DNA of 64,000 nucleotides from contig JAEBUN010000013.1 of NCBI GenBank assembly GCA_023014365.1, positions 496,001 to 560,000 on the forward strand. The letters run 5' to 3'. Source of the stretch: Lepiota brunneoincarnata (Eukaryota; Basidiomycota; Agaricomycetes; Agaricales; Agaricaceae). Under the pieces are notes generated by a model. That model was given only the letters and a program-made list of their open reading frames with translations. It was not told the origin of the DNA and did not search any database. Shown one piece after another: positions 23,001-33,787 of the stretch. Positions within the stretch are counted from its first letter, which is position 1, and every line of letters starts with the position of its first letter. The position numbers and the translations under genes are program-made.

Positions 23001-25819
23001 CCCCTATGGCATCACCCTTCTTTTTCGTTGCCAAGAAAGGAGGAGACCTCCGACCCTGCCAAGACTATCGTTATCTAAACGATCATACCGTCAAAAATGC
23101 CTACCCAATCCCCATGATTTCCTCTATCATGGATAAACTCAAAGGAGCTAAGTATTTCACCAAACTCGATGTCCGCCTAGGATACAATAATGTCAGAATC
23201 AAAGATGGCGATCAATGGAAAGCAGCGTTCAAGACTCCCATAGGTCTTTCCGAACCGACTGTCATGTTCTTCGGACTTTGCAATAGTCCCGCGACGTTCC
23301 AACATATGATGGACACGTTATTCTCCGAAATAATGGAGAAAGGAGGAATCATCATCTACATGGATGATATCCTAATCTACGGTAAAACCCAGGAAGAGAC
23401 CGATCGACTTACGGAAAAAGTACTGCAAATCCTGCAGGAAAACGATCTCTACCTCAAAACGGAGAAATGCAAGTTCAACAAACAGCGACTCAAATACCTA
23501 GGCATGATCATCACGCCAGACAAAATCAAAATGGACCCCGGAAAACTCAAGGGAATAGAAGACTGGCCAGTACCAAAAACAGTCCGACATGTTCGAAAAT
23601 TCATCGGATTTTGTAACTTCTACCGGAAGTTCATCCGCAGCTACTCCCACCACACCAAACCCCTGAACCAACTCCTTTCCAAATCAAACAAATTCGAATG
23701 GAAAGAAGAACAACAGAAAGTGTTCAAAACACTCAAGAACGAATTCCTAAAGGAACCGGTACTCCTCATGCCCGACTCCACAAAACCCTTCGAAATAGAA
23801 GCCGATGCTTCCAAATTCGCATCAGGAGCTGTCCTGTATCAATACGACATTAACGGAATACGGAAACCCGTATCATTCTATTCAAAGACGTTCGGACCAG
23901 CAGAACGCAATTACGACATCTATGACAGGGAACTCCTCACTATTATCCAAGCCCTCGAAGAATGGCGCCACTACCTCCTTGGCAGTCCCCACACCGTCCG
24001 TATCAGAACGGATCACCAAAACCTCACATACTGGCGTAAACCCCAGAAAATCAACCGCCGACAAGCACGATGGGTCCAAACCCTCACTGACTACAACTTC
24101 AAATTGGAACACGTCCCAGGATCGAAGATTCCTGCACCAGACGCTCTATCAAGACGTCCAGACCACATCCCTGATGAGGATAACGACAACGAAGACATCA
24201 CCATGCTCCCAAACAACCTCTTTGTCACCGCCGTGGACATAGAAGATCAAAACTTGATCACAATACTCCCAGAACACCTCTTTATCGCCACCGTCGATAT
24301 GGAACTCCAAGAAAGAATCACGGAATCACCAAAATACGACGCTAGAACCACCGAAGCGTTCAAACTCCTAAAAGAAACCCACCCTAACGCCGCCGATAAA
24401 GATTTCGGAACAGTTCCAACCCCAAATGGTTCACTCCTCACGTTCCAAGAATGTGTCATTATTCCAGAAGACCTTCAACTCAGATGCGATGTCATCACAA
24501 GATACCACGACCACCCCACACGTGGCCACCCTGGAGAACAGGAAATGTACCGCCTTGCCAAGAAAGAAGTGTATTGGCCAGGAATGTCAACGTTCATAAA
24601 GAACTATGTCAAAGGCTGTCCAGAGTGTCAGCAACATAAAATCATACGCAGACCGGATCGTGCACCGACTCAACCGATCCCTCCACCAGCATCTAAACGC
24701 CCATTTGCCCAGATCTCATGGGACCTTATCACCGGTCTACCACCTAGCGCCGGCCATAATGCGATATTGTCCATGGTGGACCACAGCCTTACGAAGGGGG
24801 TAATTTTCATCCCAACATCAGATCGATCAAACGCCGACGACATCGGACGACTATTAATAGAAAAAGTCTTCACCAGATTCGGACTACCCGACAAAATCAT
24901 ATCAGACCGAGACCCCAGATTCACCGCCAACTCCCTCTGACAACTAGCCAAACGTCTAAATATTCAACAAGCATTCTCAACTGCATACCATCCCCAGACA
25001 GATGGTTCCACCAAACGATACAATCAAGAGATCGAAACATATCTCGCCATATACTGCACCAGAAACCCCCTTGACTGGTCAGAAACCCTCCCTATTGCCG
25101 AGTTTGCACACAACTCCAAAATACATGCCTCGAGGCAGAAATCCCCATTCGAACTAATCATGGGATACAACCCTCCACCGATACCCACGGTAATGGAAAC
25201 ATCAAACTTCCCATCAGTAGACGAACGCATCAGACTCCTTGATGATGCCAGAAAAGAAGCACATGCAGCACATCAACTCTCCGCTGATATTATGAAACAA
25301 AGAACCAGAAGAACTGTCAAACCCCTTGAAACACGTCAAAAAGTATGGCTAGAAGCCAAGAACCTCAAACTTCCCTTCATTTCCAACAAAATATCCCCAA
25401 AACGACTAGGACCCTTCCTTATCACAGAAGTCTTATCGCCACTCACCTACAAACTAAAACTTCCGATCAAATGGAAGATACATCCAATATTCCACAGAAA
25501 CCTTCTAACTCCATACACCGAAACAGAAGCATACGGATCTCATCCGACTCCACCACCACCGGACATCATCAATGAAGAAGAGGAATACGAAATAGAAGCC
25601 ATCCTAAATCACCGCCAACACCGTGGAAAACTCCAATACTACGTCAAATGGAAAGGATACTCTCACACGGAGAACGAATGGATCACCGATGAAACACTTC
25701 ATACAAACGCCGAAGAATACCTAACTGAGTATAAAGAAGCTCATGGAATCCTCCAGAAAGAACAGGAACCCACCAGAACCAACCAAAGACAACTTCGCTC
25801 CCACACCAAACGTACTTAA
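22998..25819 (+). pseudogene. Pol of the right palindrome arm: RT, RNase H, integrase, chromodomain
   Basis: The same polyprotein as the left arm, in opposite orientation and better preserved. One long frame runs 22997-24940, covering RT with YMDD, RNase H and most of the integrase; it stops at TGA after TANSL, where the left arm has CGA (Arg). The frame resumes (QLAKRLNIQQAFSTAYHPQ) through the integrase C-terminus and the chromodomain (VKWKGYSHTENEWITDE) to TAA at 25817-25819. The stop-interrupted integrase and missing 5' half mean it is inactive. The chromodomain places it among chromoviruses, which direct integration through histone marks. Confidence 0.9.
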
Positions 25820-26645
25820 AAGATGCCCATGAACCTCGACCTCACTCGCCCCCAAACCACTCCCCCCTTTTCAACAACACCTTCACCAACCTCCTCATCA
25901 TCCTCCGTTGTCATCATAAACAATGCAAGCGTCGAACATACTACACTTCAAACAACTCCCGTTCCGGCCCCGTCTCCCTACACCCCCTCTCACACCTTCG
26001 CCGCAACGTACGCCTCCCTCAGGGACAAGACCCCCGACCCCAACGACACCCCAGAACCAACAGCCGCCCCAGCCGCCTCCCTTAGATACCATACAGCTGG
26101 AGTACGATCATATGGACCAGATCACCCTTCTGACGGAGATCTGCGCGAGGCTGCCACCGACGGAGCCTTTACGACTAAATTGGAACACACTTCAATTTCA
26201 GAATACAACCGACAACTCTGGTACGACTATACCCACCACGTACGACAGACTAAGGCTCTCGCTACTGCGTACAATACGCAACGTGCCTGGGCAGAATCAC
26301 TCGAGCGACTTCTCTGCTCAAGATCGAGCCTCATGTCCGAGGTGTCAAAGAACCTACCCAAGCGAGATGAGATACATACCTTGCAGCCCCCCACCACAAC
26401 CGTCCCCACCACTACCACGACGACCACTGCCGCAATCATCACCACCATCCCCAATAAGGGAAGAAAGCCCACCAGTATCAGAAATCCCTTCAGACTTCTC
26501 ACCCCCACCAAGGATGCCACCCACACCATCACCAGTAACAATGTCCCGGTTCGGAACTCCCCAAATCCCATTCACTCACGAACCAACCCCCGAACCACTG
26601 ACAGATCAGTCTGCATCCAATGCAGACACACAGGACATTGGGCTA

Positions 26646-28238
26646 CAGTGACCCACAAAACTGTTCCAATGTTTTATACTTTTAACTTAAAGTAGTAATA
26701 GCTCAATGGATAAAATGACTAAATTTGTGAATATATTTATAAACATAGCCAAACATGTCATATCTGACCCTGCAAAGTCGCGTTATGTAATACTTCCAAA
26801 TTGGGCAATTATGAATTTTGTAAGCATGTTGAGTCATTGGAACAGTTTTGTCAATGACATATTATACCAGGCCATCGTATTATTTCTAGTACTTAGAGTG
26901 GCTCCCTTTGGCTTTGAGAACAGCTGCTACTCTCCTAGGCATACTTTCAATTAACTTCTGATACTCAGAAGCTGAAATAGCATCCCACTCCTTCTCTACC
27001 TCCTACTACAACTCCTTTATACCCTTGAGAGGAGATTCATACTCTCCCAGTGTTCTCTTCATATAATCCCATAAGTGGTCAATGGGATTGAGGTCAGGTG
27101 ATGTGCTGGCCAGATTAGCAGCCTAAAATGATATTTTTGAAACCATTCTGGGGCCAATACACTCTTGTGTTTGAGATCATTATCTTGCTAGAAGATGATA
27201 TCTTGGGGTTTAAGCTTGTACCACTGGAGACTCTTCTTCAAATCCTCCTCCAAAATTTGCACAAACAACTCTGCATCCATCCTTCCATCAATCCTCACTG
27301 CATAGCCTGGGCTATCCAACCCCAAACTATCACTGATCCTCCTCTATACTTCAGAGTTTCCTGAACCAGTCTTTCACTGAGTCCCTCTCCCTTCTTTTTC
27401 CATCCCCACTTCCTCCCATCTGACCCCAAACAATTGATTTTGGTCTCATCAGACCATACAACCAGCTTCCAGTCTTCCACAGTCCAATGCTGGTGTGTCA
27501 GAGCAAAATCTAGCCTAGCTCTCCTATGCTTGTCAAAGGGTAAAGGCTTTTTTTGCTTGACTATAGCCTTCATTCCTGCCTGTTTGAGATGCCTTAACAC
27601 AATCTGTGAAGAGACTGATGTTCCAATGATGGGAACAAGAGATTTGGCTATATCTACAGCAGTTTCAGCCTTGCCAGCAGAGATAAGATAGATAGTACAC
27701 TGGATGTTGGTAGTAGAGAGTTTTGAAGGATGTCCTCCAAGTGATTTGGTAAGGCTGAAACAATTTTTAGAGGCTAGCCTGGATATGGTACTGTGCCCAA
27801 CACCAGCAATTGCCTCAATTTTAGTATAGGAATGGTGAGAATTTAGCATAGAGAGAATGGTTTTCTTTAGAATAGAAGATAATGGTTTTATGGTAAGTGG
27901 GGGGGTTGAGAATGATAGGACATGGCTGTTAGCACATTTATTTATGTCAAAGACACATAGTCACATGATCTTGTTAATTTACAATCAACAGAGTCATGTA
28001 ATTGCTTGAATTAGTATCAAAATTTACTATTGACAAAACTGTTCCAATGACTTAAAATGCTTACAAAATTCATAATTGACTTATTTGGAAGTATTACATA
28101 ACGTGAATTTGCAGGGTCAGATATAACATGTTTGGCTATGTTTAGAAATATATTCACAAATCTATCCATTTTATTCACTGAGCTATTACTACTTTAAGTC
28201 AAAAGTACAAAACATTGGAACAGTTTTGTGGGTCACTG
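26646..28238 (-). mobile_element. Tc1/mariner-family transposon, copy 2 (1593 bp)
   Basis: TA-CAGTGACCC at the left and GGGTCACTG-TA at the right, with terminal inverted repeats of about 200 bp each (26646-26850 and 28030-28238) and TA duplications at 26644-26645 and 28239-28240. The transposase is on the minus strand. The empty site is seen in the left arm, where the corresponding bases read ggccatgg; a C-to-T change would have made the TA. Confidence 0.95.
26890..27849 (-). pseudogene. Tc1-family transposase relic, copy 2
   Basis: The N-terminal frame (27849-27295) is intact from MLNSHHSYTKIEAIAG (helix-turn-helix region, TISRLASKN) to WSDETKIN (first catalytic D) and GGSVIVWGW. Then a frameshift near IAQAMQ, and a TAG inside the second catalytic block (IIF-stop-QDND), inactivate it. 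The rest (WPA..., LNPIDHLWDY with D for the usual E, and a second in-frame TAG) continues to about 26890. It was probably moved by transposase supplied from elsewhere. Confidence 0.85.
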
Positions 28239-28824
28239 TATGGATTACCCCCAATTCGCTTGCCTCAGATGCAAGCAATATGCCCCAGGGCATTACTCAT
28301 ACGACTGCATCAAATATAGATGCCCCCATTGCGCTGTCTTCCAACTGTGTCACAAACGGACCGAATGCCCAAGTCGAAAGACTCGACACGCACCCTACTC
28401 CAGAAATTCGACAACCCGTCCCTCAACCACTCCCACAACTCATCATAGATACATCGACCTTACTCACGACGACTACTACGAGGAATGCTACGACGACGTG
28501 GCCGAATCAAATATCACAGGAGAACCCTGCGGTTCCTTCTGAAGAAGACCCAACCACTCCACCAGAAGAAAGAATAGAAAGTCCCCACTTCAGACGTCTA
28601 CTGTACGACATTTTCTACCCAGGACAACCCCCATCCCCAGAGACCGCCATTATACTTGATCTTCACAGAACTCCCACTCCCACCTTCTCTCCAGTCATTC
28701 CCCCTAGACCAGACTCCACCGACCAAACTCAGATCGAATATTACGAGCCAAACTACCTAGCCGAGTACCCAGAGGAAGGAAACTAACGAGTTGTATGGAA
28801 AACAACTCTAAAGAACGGACCTAA

Positions 28825-29208
28825 TGTTATCAGAATTCCATCAGAAGGACAGTTATTTTTAGCTACATTTCCCATGTCACTATGAAACCACCAATAGTGT
28901 ACATCAGAAGGACGATTCTTACCATATGCCTCATGTCTCTTATCTCTGACTCATAGTTACCTTGGTCTGGACTATTATAGTAGGAGTACAGCCACACTTA
29001 GAAGTATATAAGGATACAGTACAATACCTTGTATCCTTATCTTAGTGTTATACAGTTCTTGCCTCCTATACCTCTTTGCCCTTAAACCGGCTGGACTATA
29101 GTGCTCCGTCGTCTCTAAGTCATGCCTAGTAGGACAAGACCAAGTCTGTATAGACATCTTGCCACGAACGCCGTGCTACTCAAGAGCAAACCCCTAACCC
29201 GGGTAACA
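28825..29208 (+). repeat. 3' LTR of the right palindrome arm
   Basis: About 384 bp from TGTTATCAGAATTCC to GGGTAACA. It has a TATA-like tatataagg and, like the left-arm LTR, an AGAAGGAC repeat. Confidence 0.9.
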
Positions 29209-29210
29209 CA

Positions 29211-30303
29211 ATGCCTTCTTCCGTCCGCTCGCTCCCATCCGAATCCGCTCTTATTTCTACCCCACCTATGTTAGATGGAACGACCAGATCCTTGTCCGCG
29301 CAACCCAACTCCAACCGCATCCTATATCAATTCCTCGTCGAAAGCGCTCTTAACACCACTGAAGACACACCGCCCCCACACTGCGTACCATGACAGACCA
29401 CTCCCCCCAGTCCCGTTCCACCCATCACAGAAACACCAACCACCGTCCCCGCTCCCCCGCTCGTCGCTTCCGTTAGCAACTATATTAATGAAGTCGACAG
29501 TGCCTCTACCCTCATCTTTTCACTTCTTATTGCACCAATGCCAGCAGTATCAACAGAAGTTCATGATGGCTTCTTCCAACTCCGTGAAAACCTCCTCTGC
29601 CTCTGCAGCCTCGAACAAAGTGTCGAAAGAGTTAAAGAAGCAAACCAAAACACGTTCAACCGCCTGTGGGCTGACCCCACTTTCTGCCGAATCTTCACTG
29701 AGCATTGCAGCTCCACAACCGGTATACGGATTGCACCCGCAATCCCTAGTACGATTCAACCTACGCCAACCGACAGACTGGCCCGACGAGTCCCTGTACA
29801 TTCTACCCACCGACAAGTTCGACCTGAACAACCTCCAAGCCCTGTTACCCCACCTGTTATCGTACCCCCCGCCTCTGCACCACCACCCCGAACTTGATGA
29901 CAAACAGTGGATGAATTCACCCTGCCTGAATGGAAGCCCGTCAACAGCAGGAAACCCACCCCTTACCCCAACGACCACCCCGACACCTGTACCAACCCCA
30001 CCCCCACACCCCAAACTGCAACAGTCCACTCATACGATGTTGGAAGGAATCGCTGTTTCCAATGCCACCAGGAAGGCCACTGGGCTCATAGTTGCCCCCT
30101 CTACACCTGCCATCACTGCAATTGCCCCGCACCTGGTCACTACATGCGCGTGTGCCCCGTTTACCACCAAAACCGACGCAACACCGCACTCGAAAGAACT
30201 GGCGCAACGCTATCCCAACACCTTTGGACGAACATACGATATCATTGGTGATGGCCAGTACAATGATTACGACTACGCCGATGATGGTTACGGCTACGAC
30301 TAG
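29211..30303 (+). pseudogene. 3' ORFs of element B: zinc-knuckle frame and an overlapping frame
   Basis: Two frames overlap here, as in the palindromic chromovirus. One (29211-30251) is broken by TGA at 29391 and at about 29895 but encodes two zinc knuckles, CFQCHQEGHWAHSC and CHHCNCPAPGHYMRVC. The other is open for 342 residues from ATG 29275 to 30303, Pro/Thr-rich and ending in an acidic Tyr-rich tail (YNDYDYADDGYGYD). The tail resembles the end of ORF X rather than ORF Y of the other family, so part of this frame may be the displaced X C-terminus after a frameshift near 30190. Confidence 0.6.
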
Positions 30304-30379
30304 GAACAACTACCTCCGCGACCCATACCCAACGCCCATACCCCGTCGCTTGTTAGCTTCGAAACAGAGTTCGAAGATT

Positions 30380-30391
30380 AGAAGGGGGTAA
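30380..30391 (+). other. Polypurine tract of element B
   Basis: agaagggggtaa directly before the 3' LTR, the expected plus-strand primer. Confidence 0.7.
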
Positions 30392-30757
30392 TGTTACCGT
30401 TTTCCTCTTAGTACACCCGCCCATCTATTTTTCTGTCTATTTTTACTCAATCACATGCCACCTGCCCGCTGTCAACGCCCAGTTATATTTACTTATCACA
30501 TGTCACCGCTTGTCTATAGCTAGTTACCCTTGGCCTGTGATTTCCGCTCATTTCGCATGTGATTCTCTTCTTTATCACATGCCAGTCACCTCAGTAGTAT
30601 ATATAGACCTAAGTATTACTTGTAATCCTTAGCTTTGTCTTGTTATACATCGTATTTGTTCCTGCTCATTGACATTGTCTTTGACTTGCTCGCATTACTC
30701 AACGGTTAACTTGTCATTGACCACATTGAGCCTTGCAGATGCCTAACCAGCGTAACA
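30392..30757 (+). repeat. 3' LTR of element B
   Basis: TGTTACCGTTTTCCTC to GCGTAACA, 366 bp, pairing with 14833-15196; followed by TATAG. Confidence 0.9.
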
Positions 30758-31910
30758 TATAGCAACAGTCTGTGCACAGACCAGATAGCCAAATACTATG
30801 TAGACTACCAGAAATAACACATGCAAACAATATACAACAAGGGCTAAATAATCAATCATATATGGGATCAGGCTTGGGGACAGGAGTGGCCAAAGGCTAA
30901 GGCTAGGCTCAGGCATCAGGCATCAGCTAGAGAGGCTAAGCCTAGATACCCAACCACAGACCTCTAGATGTACCTTATGTAAGGGGGGGTGCTATGACAC
31001 CAGTCCTCTTACACAAGAGATCTCACCCTCACTTCCACATGCAAGGCTGCAAGCCATGATCAAGGACAGTTTTAGAGGACTATTTAATGTGCATTGTTAA
31101 GTACAAGTTCTTTGGTCATCAACCAACTCAGAGACAGAGACAGAGGTAGAGACCAGAGTAGAGTTCAGAGACCAGAGATCAGAGACCAGAGACCCCATGC
31201 TTTGACTTAACAGAAATTGTCACTTCACTGTTGTGTTAGAGCCAGTGCGGGTCAGGACTGAAGTGGGGGGTTGGGGTGGTATCCTTAATACAAGATACCC
31301 GGGGGATAGGGTGAAGTCAGTATGTAGACTTTGGGACCAAAGTGGAGTACTTCAGATGGGGGGTTGGACTTGCGGCCTCAGCTTATATGCTGTGCCCTCC
31401 TACTGTCCAAGTCCATATTTCAGGAAGTCAGGGCTGAAGTGGAGCAAGGCAGAAGAGAGAGGAGGATATGGAACAGGGAGCTGGTCCGCTGCTCAATTTG
31501 ATTATCAGACTGAGGAGTACAAGTCAAGTACCTATGGTATATATACTACTGGTCTTACGAACTATGACTTGTACTGACTACAGATGGAGCAAAGCAGAGA
31601 CTGATATGGTTACAAATGAATTACAAATGTATTATGAATGGAATGGAGACTGGTACAGGTATGGAGACTGATAATGTCTCCTGGTTACAGATGGAGAATG
31701 GAGAACTGGAAAGTAGAGACACTGAGGGTCAGGTGACCATGGCACATGTGGAGGTGGTTGTGTGATCAGGGCAGTGGATTGCAGTTGGAGCAAGTCGGGG
31801 CTATGTTGGAGGGCAGAGGATTGTTGTGTGGAGCACCCATGGGGTTGAGAAGCCAAAGTTTAATGATTAGACTCTGAGTTGGCATGGATATGACATATTG
31901 CACCTATATG
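30758..31910. other. CpG-poor stretch, no gene recognised
   Basis: Contains a purine-rich simple repeat at about 31125-31195 (agagac / cagagac units) and a 114-residue frame at 31233-31577 rich in Tyr, Gly and Ser without a known domain. Probably decayed transposon. Confidence 0.4.
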
Positions 31911-32171
31911 TGTTATGATCCTTGCTCCTTCTGTATCCAATAACTGGTGTAATGGGTTGCTGCTCATCTATTCTTACTCCTCTTCTGATGTAGGTTGCCT
32001 GATGGATATTCTTAGATAGAACTTGATCTTATGCTGTAAATAGTTGTTCTCTGATGTTCCAGGACATTCTGTAGTATTTATAGCACTGTCTGTAGTATAT
32101 AGGCACAGGTTGGGGGGTGAAGCCCCTCACTTGATTATCAACTTGGTTTCAGGCCCCTTATTCCCCTAACA
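31911..32171 (+). mobile_element. LTR relic, subfamily 1
   Basis: TGTTATGATCCTTG to CCCCTAACA. The last ~224 bases match the solo LTR at 33354-33652. No matching target duplication is visible (atatg left, ttata right). Confidence 0.7.
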
Positions 32172-32412
32172 TTATAGAGCTTAGTGGATTGCACTCAATG
32201 AGATAACAAGGGAACATGCCAAGTTAAGACAGAGAGAGGTTAATGACTGCTGTTAACAAGATTAAAGCTTAAGGCTTTAATCTCTACTTGTACAGCCTTT
32301 ATATACCTATGAGATATCATATACTCATTATAGGTTATTGGGCTATTCTACTTGTCCTGCACAGTCTTGACCATGATGTACATCCTAGTTGATGGCATCC
32401 TACTGTTATTTA
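32172..32412 (-). mobile_element. LTR-like segment following the acidic ORF (copy 2)
   Basis: Inverted diverged copy of 11315-11562, including the TATA-like region and the aagctttaat inverted repeat. Confidence 0.5.
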
Positions 32413-32416
32413 TATC

Positions 32417-32782
32417 TTACAATAAGTCAGTGTCCTCACTCTCCATTCCACTGCTGTGCGATGTTCCATTGCTTTCCTCTGACTCATGATTCTCTTTTCC
32501 CAATCCTATCTCCATGGATCCTTCTTCATTCTCACTCTCCACTCTTTCAGTGCTTCCATCTGCACTGGAGGTTGGATCAGTTGATCCACAGCTACCTTCT
32601 TTGTCCTTGGGGTATTCCAGAATATCCTCCAAGGTTATCTCCATTCCTGCATCTCTCACCAAGTCCTGCATAGCATTATAGTATTCCTCTTCTTCATTTG
32701 CATACTCTTGTGCCCATAGTTGGTCTGTGGTTTCCTGTACCCATCTTGTGAAGTCAAATACTTGTTCTAACTCCTCTCTGTC
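32417..32782 (-). CDS. Acidic ORF of an unidentified LTR element (copy 2)
   Basis: About 121 codons, beginning MNSPDREELEQVFDFTRWVQ, homologous over its whole length to 10945-11319. Openness in both copies despite many substitutions, in a block otherwise full of stops, suggests it was coding until recently. Function unknown; Glu/Ser-rich. Confidence 0.5.
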   Translation of the reverse strand, partial: DREELEQVFDFTRWVQETTDQLWAQEYANEEEEYYNAMQDLVRDAGMEITLEDILEYPKDKEGSCGSTDPTSSADGSTERVESENEEGSMEIGLGKENHESEESNGTSHSSGMESEDTDLL

Positions 32783-33063
32783 TGGACTGTTCATAACAAT
32801 ATGGCTAAGATAACTTCAATAGCTGTTTATTAAAACTCTACAAACTTTATTCTCTTGAATTTCACTGTCAGAACACACCCCCAGAACACCCCAAAAGATG
32901 AAACTGTTCATTATCTCTTCCATACATCTTGTATTAGCTTAAGCTTATCAAATTTCAACTAAGCTTAATGAAAACCAGTACCCTATCTACATTGAACATT
33001 TCTTCCTTTTCAGTGCTAATTGTGTGGGCCCCCAGTATCATACTCAACACCTCACATTAATCC

Positions 33064-33787
33064 TGTTATCAGAACTCCCTTATCAGAAGCCTGTCCAGAA
33101 GGAACTCTTATCAGAAGCACCAAGTATATACATAAATAGATAGAAGAACTGTCACTCTAAAACAATCAGAAGTGCACATCAGAGCAATCTATAATTAGAT
33201 AGATAAGACTTTGACTCAGTATGACTTGCTTTACCTGGGTCCAGATATATATAGTAGGAGCATAGCCACACATAGTAGTATATAGGGATACCATACTGTA
33301 CCTTGTATCCTTATCTTAGTGTTATACAGTTCTTGCTTCCTATACCTCTTTGCTGTACAGGATAGCTGGGTAGCCAGATCACAATCCTAGTGGGCTTAGC
33401 ATACTGATCACCCAGTGTATCTAACTGGTGTAACAGGTTGCCACTCATCTATTCTTACTCCTCTTCTGATGTAGGTTGCCTGATGGATATTCTTAGATAG
33501 AACTTGATCTTATGCTGTAAATAGTTGTTCTCTGATGTTTTAGGACATTCTGTAGTATTTATAGCCCTGTCTGTAGTATATAGGTACAGGTTGAGGGGTG
33601 AAACCCCTCACTTGATTATCAACTTGGTTCCGGGCCCCTTATTCCCCTAACATTTGCCCATAAACCAGCTGGACTTATAGTGCTCTGTTGTCTTCAAGTC
33701 ATGCTTAGTAGGACAGGACCAAGTCTGTATAGACATCCTGTGTCAAACTCCATGCTACTCATGAGCAAACCCCTAACCCAGGAAACA
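33064..33787 (+). mobile_element. Solo LTR of the palindromic-chromovirus family, carrying a nested solo LTR
   Basis: TGTTATCAGAACTCC to CCCAGGAAACA, flanked by a 5-bp duplication AATCC on both sides (33059-33063 and 33788-33792). CpG-poor and diverged from the LTRs at 18343 and 28825. About 304 bases in the middle are a second insertion. Confidence 0.85.
33354..33652 (+). mobile_element. Nested solo LTR
   Basis: TGTACAGGATAGC to CCCCTAACA, 299 bp, with TTTGC duplicated at 33349-33353 and 33653-33657. Removing it restores the host LTR word ctctttgccc. Confidence 0.9.

Larger units (their letters stand above)
25823..28542 (+). pseudogene. ORF X (zinc-knuckle protein), right arm, split by a Tc1 insertion
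   Basis: The frame runs 25823-26645 and resumes at 28241-28542 after the transposon. Joined, it would be about 374 codons with no internal stop, ending in an acidic Tyr-rich tail (RYIDLTHDDYYEECYDD). The Tc1 element entered inside the first zinc knuckle, after HTGHW. The pol stop lies just upstream with three bases between TAA and ATG here, against two in the left arm and in copy 1. Confidence 0.7.
25923..28786 (+). pseudogene. ORF Y (overlapping frame), right arm, split by a Tc1 insertion
   Basis: Starts MQASNILHFKQLPFRPRL, is open to 26645 and again from 28241 to TAA at 28784-28786, ending YLAEYPEEGN as in the left arm. It overlaps ORF X throughout X's second to last codons. Many arm-to-arm differences are non-synonymous in this frame, so constraint is not obvious. 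Confidence 0.4.
18343..29208. mobile_element. Palindromic chromovirus: two 3' halves joined head to head
   Basis: Left arm 18343-22951 (minus) and right arm 23001-29208 (plus) are inverted copies of one Ty3/gypsy chromovirus, from RT to 3' LTR. Without the Tc1 insertion the right arm is about 4.6 kb, equal to the left. The asymmetric centre is only about 50 bp (22952-23000). Each outer end is an LTR terminus (TGTTACCC and GGGTAACA). No target duplication is seen (cgacc to the left, caatg to the right), and part of element B's pol is missing at the site, so a simple integration does not explain it. Confidence 0.9.
14833..30757 (+). mobile_element. Ty3/gypsy 'element B', one insertion carrying a large nested insertion
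   Basis: Bounded by direct LTRs (14833-15196 and 30392-30757; both TGTTAC...TAACA) and by a perfect 5-bp target duplication TATAG (14828-14832 and 30758-30762). The interior in order: Pro-rich leader and gag, protease, truncated RT, then a 10.9-kb inverted-repeat insertion, then the element's own 3' ORF and a polypurine tract. RT lost its catalytic core, and the integrase region is missing at the insertion point. The element is therefore dead, but its ends date it as a single integration event. Confidence 0.9.

Noticed and set aside
18343..29208. The inverted repeat read as the TIRs of a giant DNA transposon (Maverick/Starship type)
   Set aside because: The arms encode RT, RNase H, integrase and chromodomain and end in LTRs; no captain recombinase or viral-like genes are present.
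31948..33652. The two 224-bp direct repeats as LTRs of one element
   Set aside because: The right copy has its own TTTGC duplication as a solo LTR, the left copy extends farther 5', and there is no pol between them.
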